A stretch of 5,076 nucleotides of DNA, taken from NCBI GenBank assembly GCA_020846515.1, contig JADLDX010001030.1:1-5076 (forward strand). The letters run 5' to 3'. The position numbers and the translations under genes are program-made. Shown here piece by piece: positions 1 through 4,714 of the stretch (its first letter is position 1; each line of letters begins with the position of its first letter). The DNA is from Pirellulaceae bacterium (GTDB lineage: Bacteria; Planctomycetota; Planctomycetia; Pirellulales; Pirellulaceae). The notes under the pieces were generated by a model. It saw only the letters and a list, made by a program, of their open reading frames with translations. It was not told the DNA's origin and did not search any database.

Positions 1-1655
1 ACGGCCACGCACCAGCCTTCGCGGAGCAGCGGCAGCCAGACTTCGCGCAGCTTGTTGCGATCGACCTCACCGGGCTCTGGCAAAAGAATCAGCAAACCGA
101 ACTCTTCTTTGGCTGGCAGTTCGTCCGGCCCAGCGGGCGTCTTGGCGGCGGCTTGCACCGTCTGGCTGAGCGGCACTGGGCACCAAGCCCAAGCTTTGTT
201 TGGAAAATCACCTAGTGACAACTCGATGTCTTCGACCTTCCGCTCCGCATCGCTGGCCCGTCCTTTGCCCGCTCCATTACCCGCTCCATTGGAAGCGGCT
301 AGATCTAAGGGCCATGTCACGACCTTGACCGCCAAGGTTGCCTTGGCACTGGCATCATCAACCTTCGCCCCCGCAGGGACGACCTGCAGATTAAAGGGCA
401 CATCCAACTCAGCGATCGACAACTGCTGACGCAATTGCAGGCTGTTCTTGATCTCTACATCACCGGCTTGAAGGATTTGCATGCCAACTTCGATCTTCGC
501 ATCGGCCGCCGGGCTCTTGGGTATGACCTTGGTGACCCGCACGCCTCCACCTACTAGATTTTCAACCTCGATGCCCATGTATCGCAGGCGATAGGTCGGT
601 ACCTGTTCTACCAAGGTGCAGGACAGATCAACCGTCTTGCCCTTGCGTAGTACGGTGAAGTTGAATTCCGTACCTGCATCGGCGGCCCCCAACGCATGTC
701 GCAAATGCGCCAGCAATTCAACTTTGCGCTCGGACGCGGCAACAATGGTATCACCCGGTTTCAGTCCGGCTTTGGCCGCCGGCGAACCAGGCGCGGCACC
801 GGCCACTTTTACCGGTCCAGCCAATTCGTTTTGATCTGAGACCACAATCCCCAATTTGCCACTGCGAATATCTTGGCCGGCTTGCAGTTTCTCGAGCCGA
901 GCCAGGATGTCGGCCAATGGCACGGCAAAGCCAATTCCCGAATCGTACAGCTGCGATGAATCTCCTTCGAGAATGGCTCCGGGTGAAATAGGAGCCAATA
1001 CTCCGATCACTCGCCCCCGCAAGTCGATCAGCGGACCCCCGTAGTTAACTGGTGAGACCTTGGCATCGGTCTGAAGGGCTTTGCCGTAAGCCCGATCCAG
1101 CGCGCTGACTATTCCGACCGACTGCGAGACCGCATCGCGTTGAAACGTACGTCCCAAACCGATGACCCACTGGCCAACGCTGACTTCGTCCATCGGACAA
1201 GCTTGGGCGACCACAAGTTCCGATTTTGTTTCGACCTTTAGCAGCACCAATTCGCGACTATGATCGCGAGCCACAATCCGGGCGGCCGCGCGTGAGCCAT
1301 CAGGTAACGCTACCAATATTGAAGAAGGTTGTTGACGGAAGCTGTACAGGCTGGAGATGATCCAGCCATCTTTACCCACGATTGTGCCCGTCGTCGGACC
1401 ATCAGAGATCAGTTCGCCACCGACACGTTCCAGACCACCAAAGGTCTCGATCTGAACGACAGAGCCGGCGGCAGACGCGGCGGCAGACGTAAACGCGGCC
1501 TGCTCTTCCGCCAACAGCTCGGCCGTTTTCGCAGGGGAATCTTGTGCCTGCGCGAGTGAAGCGACGGCCAGAACCAACCCCCAGACGCTGAGCGCGATAG
1601 ACAAACGGGAGATGGGAGCAGCGGCGCCGCGAATCATTAAGCTGGTACGGGCCAC
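1..1655 (-). CDS. Exported HtrA-like pseudoprotease with two PDZ domains (3' end cut by window)
   Basis: The frame is open from 1655 down to the window edge, giving 551 codons and no stop. I chose GTG at 1655 because a strong Shine-Dalgarno sequence lies 6 nt upstream; the next start, ATG 1637 (residue 7), would be 24 nt away. Residues 1-37 form a signal peptide (Arg3/9/17, hydrophobic core, AQA cleavage), so it is exported. Residues ~50-255 align without gaps to HtrA/DegP trypsin-fold motifs (DGWII, ARDHSRELVLLKV, QTDAKVSPVNYGGPL). The catalytic residues are replaced: His by Tyr104, Asp by Glu135, Ser by Tyr205. It should therefore not be a serine protease. PDZ domains lie at ~264-347 (AGLKPGD) and ~355-430. 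A Gly/Asn linker (~455-468) follows, and from ~517 the sequence EEFGLLILLPEPGE resembles the first strand of an alpha/beta hydrolase. I recall similar proteins in planctomycetes. Role is probably protein or substrate binding in the periplasm; this is inference. A possible -10 (CATAAT, minus strand) lies at 1715-1720. Confidence 0.88.
   Translation of the reverse strand, partial: MARTSLMIRGAAAPISRLSIALSVWGLVLAVASLAQAQDSPAKTAELLAEEQAAFTSAAASAAGSVVQIETFGGLERVGGELISDGPTTGTIVGKDGWIISSLYSFRQQPSSILVALPDGSRAAARIVARDHSRELVLLKVETKSELVVAQACPMDEVSVGQWVIGLGRTFQRDAVSQSVGIVSALDRAYGKALQTDAKVSPVNYGGPLIDLRGRVIGVLAPISPGAILEGDSSQLYDSGIGFAVPLADILARLEKLQAGQDIRSGKLGIVVSDQNELAGPVKVAGAAPGSPAAKAGLKPGDTIVAASERKVELLAHLRHALGAADAGTEFNFTVLRKGKTVDLSCTLVEQVPTYRLRYMGIEVENLVGGGVRVTKVIPKSPAADAKIEVGMQILQAGDVEIKNSLQLRQQLSIAELDVPFNLQVVPAGAKVDDASAKATLAVKVVTWPLDLAASNGAGNGAGKGRASDAERKVEDIELSLGDFPNKAWAWCPVPLSQTVQAAAKTPAGPDELPAKEEFGLLILLPEPGEVDRNKLREVWLPLLREGWCVA
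255..290 (-). repeat. 12-bp tandem repeat inside the pseudoprotease linker
   Basis: Two adjacent 12-bp units (279-290 and 267-278) differ at one base, and a third, more diverged unit lies at 255-266. In the minus-strand gene they encode NGAG-NGAG-KGRA around residues 456-467. The repeat forms a flexible linker between the second PDZ domain and the C-terminal part, and probably arose by slippage. Confidence 0.65.
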
Positions 1656-1661
1656 AGGCTG

Positions 1662-1670
1662 CCCCCCTTT
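1662..1670 (-). promoter_or_regulatory. Shine-Dalgarno site of the pseudoprotease gene
   Basis: The minus strand reads AAAGGGGGG, then six bases (CAGCCT), then GTG at 1655. This spacing is ideal for GTG 1655 and too long for ATG 1637, so it decides the start. The extended protein still has a good signal peptide with an additional n-region arginine. Confidence 0.65.
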
Positions 1671-1788
1671 GTGCGTTGATCGATAGTTGGACCCAAAGAA
1701 ATTGGCTGGCGTCCATTATGACCGATCAACCGCCCAACATGTAGCCCCAACCTCTAGGCAAGTGTACCGAAAGGCGTTAGCTCGCCCA

Positions 1789-1845
1789 TGCCTACCAGTT
1801 CAGGATTACGAGTTCAGGTTTACAAGTTCACCCTTTACCGGTTCA
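1789..1845 (-). repeat. Four-copy degenerate 14-15 bp tandem repeat
   Basis: On the minus strand four head-to-tail units begin with TGAAC: 1845-1831 (15 nt, TGAACCGGTAAAGGG), 1830-1817 (TGAACTTGTAAACC), 1816-1803 (TGAACTCGTAATCC) and 1802-1789 (TGAACTGGTAGGCA). A rough consensus is TGAACNNGTAANCC. The array starts 5 bp past the stop of the BON gene and lies upstream of the pseudoprotease gene. It could be a multi-site binding region or merely slippage DNA; no function can be assigned from sequence alone. Confidence 0.7.
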
Positions 1846-1849
1846 AGCA

Positions 1850-2068
1850 CTAGTCGACCGATACGTTATTGACCAATCGCAAGCCACGCACGGCGCAGCG
1901 TACGGCTTCTTGCGCCATTTGCTTGGCGTAGAAGGTGCGCACTTTACCGCGAAGGAAGAAGCGGTTGCCGTGTTGTTCGACCTGAATGTTACGCAGCTCA
2001 GCTAGCGGACTAGCGGCCAGTATCTGTTGTACTCGTGCGGTTACGTCACGCATTCCGGCGTCAATCAT
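1850..2068 (-). CDS. Small stand-alone BON-domain protein
   Basis: This encodes 72 residues and ends in TAG at 1852-1850. The frame stays open upstream to ATG 2155, but ATG 2068 is chosen because GGAGG (2082-2078) lies 9 nt before it and the upstream extension has no domain character. The protein consists almost wholly of one BON domain (residues ~8-72): an N-terminal helix (VTARVQQILAAS), then LRNIQVEQHGNRFFLRGKVRTF with the turn and conserved Gly typical of the family, then a helix and the closing strand LRLVNNVSVD. BON domains are known from OsmY and secretins and are thought to bind phospholipids or other ligands. No signal peptide or membrane segment is visible, so the protein is probably cytoplasmic, unlike OsmY. 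It lies on the same strand as the downstream pseudoprotease gene (194 bp gap) and is divergent from the cyclase gene. Specific function unknown. Confidence 0.82.
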   Translation of the reverse strand: MIDAGMRDVTARVQQILAASPLAELRNIQVEQHGNRFFLRGKVRTFYAKQMAQEAVRCAVRGLRLVNNVSVD

Positions 2069-2077
2069 GTTCCGGAA

Positions 2078-2082
2078 CCTCC
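2078..2082 (-). promoter_or_regulatory. Shine-Dalgarno site of the BON gene
   Basis: GGAGG on the minus strand stands 9 nt before ATG 2068. It supports this internal start over the longer reading frame from ATG 2155. Confidence 0.6.
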
Positions 2083-2270
2083 ATGTATGCATCCGAGCAC
2101 AGGTAGGCCCCTGTGGCGCGGACGACTTTGAATTCGCGCAAGGTTCGGCTGGCAATTACGGACCGGGATGATTCCCGTTTCGTTGCAGCTCGCCATGAAA
2201 GCTTTGCTTTTCTTCGAGACTCAAAAACCAATCTGAAATATTGCCGATGCTCGGCTGATGTCAAGAATTT

Positions 2271-2286
2271 TCCCATAAAAATGGGA
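2271..2286. promoter_or_regulatory. Perfect 6-bp dyad TCCCAT-AAAA-ATGGGA in the divergent spacer
   Basis: The arms 2271-2276 and 2281-2286 are perfectly complementary around an AAAA loop. No T-run follows on either strand, so it does not look like a terminator. It lies in the 331 bp between the BON and cyclase genes, where a regulator could bind. It could also be chance in an A/T-rich stretch. Confidence 0.3.
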
Positions 2287-2334
2287 TTAAAAGCGTCTGA
2301 ACAACCACCTATTTTAACAAGGCGATTTTTTTAA

Positions 2335-2363
2335 TTGACTCCAGCGTTGGAGTGACCTACCGT
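2335..2363 (+). promoter_or_regulatory. Possible promoter and overlapping operator-like dyad before the cyclase gene
   Basis: TTGACT (2335-2340) matches a -35 box at five of six bases. A weak -10 candidate, TACCGT (2358-2363, three of six), lies 17 nt further on. A perfect 6-bp inverted repeat, ACTCCA-GCGT-TGGAGT (2338-2353), overlaps the -35. A dyad in that position would suit a repressor or activator site. The promoter is weak by eye and the call is tentative. Confidence 0.3.
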
Positions 2364-2399
2364 CCGTAGGGCTGACACACTTACAAATTGGATGTTTTC

Positions 2400-3986
2400 A
2401 TGGTTGAGATATTATGCACGATGACTGGCATCCTGGCTGGCGTAGCCATCGTTGCTAGTATTATGCAAGCCCGAGGAGATCGTGGCCGTTGGCAGGCGCC
2501 CACGACCGAGGTCAGCGAACTTCAGCAGCCGGAGCAGATCAAGGGTATCGCCGACCAACTGCGGCTGATCACCTATCGCGTAGCGGCAGATGTCACTGCG
2601 CACAATGAAAAGGTGGAGGCCATCAATGACCGCCTGCATGAACCCGCCGCGGACCAGCCCGACCACATTCTGTCGGCAATTAATGAACTGATCACCGCCA
2701 ACCAGCAGATGCAAAGTCAATTGGCGGACGCTCGCAAGCGCATTGCTGACCAGTCCGAGATGATCGAGGAAGCATCGCAGCAGGCGCGAACCGATGCGTT
2801 GACTGGCCTGGCCAATCGCCGCGCGCTGAACGAGTTCCTTCAGAACTGTTTGGATGCCATCCAACCGGGCGAATATGCCGGTCTGTTGCTACTGGATATC
2901 GACCATTTCAAGAGCTTCAACGATACGTACGGGCACACAACTGGCGACGCAGTGCTCGCTGCTTTTGCTCGCAACATAAAGAAATTCTGCAATCAAGAAT
3001 GTTATCCAGCGCGTTATGGCGGCGAAGAGTTCGCCGTCATCATGACCGGCAGCGAAGCCAGCGGTTTGGCAGAGAAATCTGCAGCCCTCAGACGGTTCGT
3101 GAGCGAGCAGACCATTGCGCACGAAGACCTACAACTGAAGATCACCGCCAGCGCGGGCCTGTGCGTATTGACGCAAGGCGATACGCTGCAATCAGCCTAT
3201 GATCGCTCGGATGAAGGATTGTATCGCGCTAAGAAAGCTGGGCGCAATCAGGGCTTTTGGCTGAACACAACGCACTGGCAACCATTCCCCGATGAAGAGG
3301 AATCGCCCAGCACGAAGAACAGGCCCGCAGATGCTCAGTCGCTTATTCGACAGGCGGCCATGGATCAGCACAATGGTCGGCGTTCCCGACATGACGATGA
3401 CAACTATTCGAACAACCGTTCGGGCGGAGCATCGGCCGATGCAAACTCTAGCGAGTTAGAGGGTGGCACCGTCTATCGAAAATCGCTCGGCGATGTTCTG
3501 GACCTGTCTACTTTCATGACGCGTACGACGGTTTATTTTGACCAACTTCGCCGTGCCGAGCTTCCAGCTACGGGTATGCTGATTACACCTCAATGGAATC
3601 TGGAATTGGATGCTAGTCAGTCCAAGGCCAGTTGGGCGACCGTTTTGGGTTTAGTCCAATCGCAACTGCGTGGCATCGACGTCGTCTGTATCTATAAAGC
3701 CCATACGGCTTGCGTATTCTTGCCGGGCTGTTCCATTGAAGCGGCTGGCGAACGCGCGTCGCGAATGCAAATGACGCTCGAAAGCTGCCGAGAACAGTGG
3801 CTACCACCAGAACACTGCCCAGATCGATTGTCGATCTCGGTAGCTCAGGCCTTGAACGAAGAAGAACCGGTCGATTTCCTGGAGAGGCTGGATAGCGCTT
3901 TAAGCGAAGCGCAAGATGCAAGCCGCTTCGAAGTGGTCTTGCACGACGGCCGGAGCACGCTGTTTGAAAGCAGCCTGCCGAGCTAG
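2400..3986 (+). CDS. Membrane-anchored diguanylate cyclase with a second, degenerate GGDEF domain
   Basis: This encodes 528 residues and ends in TAG. ATG 2400 is chosen, with weak TTGGAT upstream; in-frame TTG 2388 would add four residues. A membrane helix (~5-25) is followed by basic residues, placing the rest in the cytoplasm. Residues ~40-125 are helical and probably coiled coil, leading into TDALTGLANRR. The GGDEF domain (~128-288) has DIDHFK (Asp166, Asp168), NDTYGH and GGEEF (207-211), so it should make c-di-GMP from two GTP. The I-site position reads NQEC, not RxxD. A polar Asp/Asn/Ser linker (~289-356) leads to residues ~360-515, which follow GGDEF topology: GMLITPQWN at strand 1, RGIDVVCIYKAHTACVFLP (424-442) aligning with the I-site/GGDEF segment, then LSISVAQAL and a closing helix. 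There KAHTA replaces GGDEF and the metal aspartates are lost. I recall similar N-terminal halves in planctomycete cyclases. Confidence 0.92.
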   Translation: MVEILCTMTGILAGVAIVASIMQARGDRGRWQAPTTEVSELQQPEQIKGIADQLRLITYRVAADVTAHNEKVEAINDRLHEPAADQPDHILSAINELITANQQMQSQLADARKRIADQSEMIEEASQQARTDALTGLANRRALNEFLQNCLDAIQPGEYAGLLLLDIDHFKSFNDTYGHTTGDAVLAAFARNIKKFCNQECYPARYGGEEFAVIMTGSEASGLAEKSAALRRFVSEQTIAHEDLQLKITASAGLCVLTQGDTLQSAYDRSDEGLYRAKKAGRNQGFWLNTTHWQPFPDEEESPSTKNRPADAQSLIRQAAMDQHNGRRSRHDDDNYSNNRSGGASADANSSELEGGTVYRKSLGDVLDLSTFMTRTTVYFDQLRRAELPATGMLITPQWNLELDASQSKASWATVLGLVQSQLRGIDVVCIYKAHTACVFLPGCSIEAAGERASRMQMTLESCREQWLPPEHCPDRLSISVAQALNEEEPVDFLERLDSALSEAQDASRFEVVLHDGRSTLFESSLPS

Positions 3987-4108
3987 CTGCGATCAGCCCG
4001 ATCACACGTGGGTCGAAAAACGTAAGTCGGAGCGGGCAAGACGCAGCTGCGGCGCCGGTTAACCCGCATTCAAACGACGGCCCATTGGGCGGGCGATCAA
4101 GCAAGTAT

Positions 4109-4175
4109 AAAAAAAGCTCCCGGAGGTGAACGAGTCCCAGGGGGGCGGAGGACTGCGCGCTAACGTTCCGGGAGC
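4109..4175 (-). terminator. Minus-strand intrinsic terminator with a long structured loop
   Basis: Perfect 9-bp arms (GCTCCCGGA, minus strand 4175-4167; TCCGGGAGC, 4124-4116) are followed at once by seven T (4115-4109). The 42-nt interior contains further pairing: AGTCC/GGACT (4154-4150 with 4137-4133) and AACG/CGTT, the latter competing with the outer stem's last pair. On the plus strand no T-run follows, so it does not serve the cyclase gene in an ordinary way. No minus-strand gene is seen upstream, so the loop and missing gene hint at a small RNA. Confidence 0.5.
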
Positions 4176-4197
4176 AGTGTGCGTTTCTGTGTTCGGT

Positions 4198-4234
4198 AAA
4201 AATGGCTGATAGAACATCCTGTTCTATCGAGCCA
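4198..4234 (-). terminator. Minus-strand intrinsic terminator hairpin
   Basis: A nine-pair perfect stem GATAGAACA/TGTTCTATC (4208-4216, 4220-4228) has a TCC loop. Five further outer pairs, TGGCT/AGCCA (4203-4207, 4230-4234), follow after a single bulged base at 4229. On the minus strand the stem is followed directly by TTTTT (4202-4198). This is a well-formed terminator shape, but it is orphaned like the one just downstream. On the plus strand no T-run follows. Confidence 0.5.
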
Positions 4235-4365
4235 CATGAGTGATGGTTTGATTCGGAAGATGTACTGGTCTTGGCATCCTTGCACAAGACAGATTTTCAT
4301 CTTTTCTGCTGAGGTCTGGTCTACCTGAGTAGTCTGTTCCCCGATGCTAGCTTCGCCGCATCAAT

Positions 4366-4430
4366 CCATCGCACGCTTGCGATGGCCACATCTTTGGTTC
4401 TCGCTTGCGATGGGCCGAGAATACGTTTTT
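4366..4430 (+). promoter_or_regulatory. Competing hairpins ending in a T-run (attenuator-like)
   Basis: Hairpin 1 is perfect: CCATCGCA (4366-4373), loop CGCT, TGCGATGG (4378-4385). Hairpin 2 pairs TTCTCG (4398-4403) with CGAGAA (4416-4421) and is followed, after four bases, by TTTTT (4426-4430). The loop of hairpin 2 holds a second TGCGATGG (4406-4413), so the arm at 4366-4373 could pair with either copy. The element is a plus-strand terminator candidate about 285 bp before the Cys-rich gene. Whether it is transcribed with that gene is unknown. Confidence 0.35.
4374..4413 (+). repeat. 12-bp direct repeat CGCTTGCGATGG
   Basis: Exact copies lie at 4374-4385 and 4402-4413, with starts 28 bp apart. 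Both contain the TGCGATGG arm that can pair with CCATCGCA at 4366-4373, which is the basis of the alternative-structure proposal. Confidence 0.7.
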
Positions 4431-4702
4431 CACTGCCTAAGCGTCAAGGCGAGTTTTTTGAAAAGTAAACCAACGAGTCTCAAGTTTCTCTAATCGGCAT
4501 ATGCGGCAGAGTCCGCGTAACTGGCCAGAGAAAGTCTGTTGATTAGTAAAACTTTGCGGTTCTAGCCCGCATGTCACGAAAACGGTTGAACACTTGTTCT
4601 GACAAAACTTTTTGCGAAGGGCTATCTGCACGCTGACGAGTTCCCGGTCCTGCGAACAGGCCGTTGTCCAGCGGGGGGGAGAAGCCCGACTGATTGAACC
4701 AA

Positions 4703-4708
4703 AGAGGA
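4703..4708 (+). promoter_or_regulatory. Shine-Dalgarno site of the Cys-rich gene
   Basis: AGAGGA ends 6 nt before ATG 4715 but touches the other in-frame ATG at 4709. The spacing therefore favours 4715, which drops only Met-Lys from the signal peptide. Confidence 0.6.
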
Positions 4709-4714
4709 ATGAAA

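Larger units (their letters stand above)
3987..4714. other. 728-bp structured spacer without a credible gene
   Basis: No frame here has a plausible start, Shine-Dalgarno site and protein-like composition. Short palindromes occur early: CGCAGCTGCG (4042-4051) inside GCGGG/CCCGC arms (4033-4037, 4063-4067), and GCCC-ATT-GGGC (4080-4090). Three stronger hairpin elements are annotated separately (4109-4175, 4198-4234, 4366-4430). Nearer the Cys-rich gene lie TGCGG/CCGCA (4555-4559, 4567-4571) and a bulged seven-pair hairpin with loop CGAA (4645-4663), plus a G7 run (4673-4679). AAAACTTT followed by GCG occurs twice (about 4548 and 4605). No convincing promoter for the Cys-rich gene was seen. CTGACA (4599-4604) with TATCTG (4623-4628) is the best, and it is weak. 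Confidence 0.55.

Noticed and set aside
52..1044. Plus-strand open frames at 52-429, 616-834 and 856-1044
   Set aside because: They lie opposite the pseudoprotease coding frame, which has clear domain motifs throughout; their Ser/Pro/Ala-rich translations are antisense shadows.
1402..1716. 104-codon minus-strand open frame at the start of the pseudoprotease gene
   Set aside because: It is a different frame over the signal peptide and N-terminal domain of the real gene; its translation is Arg/Cys-rich and has no domain.
2388..2399. TTG 2388 as start of the cyclase gene
   Set aside because: It is possible, but ATG 2400 only 12 bp later has a weak Shine-Dalgarno-like TTGGAT at usable spacing, and the four extra residues add nothing to the membrane helix.
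3987..4090. Plus-strand terminator directly after the cyclase gene
   Set aside because: Short GC-rich palindromes exist (4042-4051, 4080-4090), but none is followed by a T-run.
3613..4287. 224-codon minus-strand open frame overlapping the end of the cyclase gene
   Set aside because: It overlaps about 370 bp of a well-supported coding region, has low-complexity Arg/Ser/Pro-rich composition with no recognisable domain, and runs through both minus-strand terminator hairpins.
3987..4714. tRNA, rRNA or CRISPR in the long spacer
   Set aside because: No cloverleaf with a GTTCRANNC arm, no rRNA-like stretch and no regularly spaced repeats. The only direct repeat is the pair of 12-mers at 4374 and 4402.
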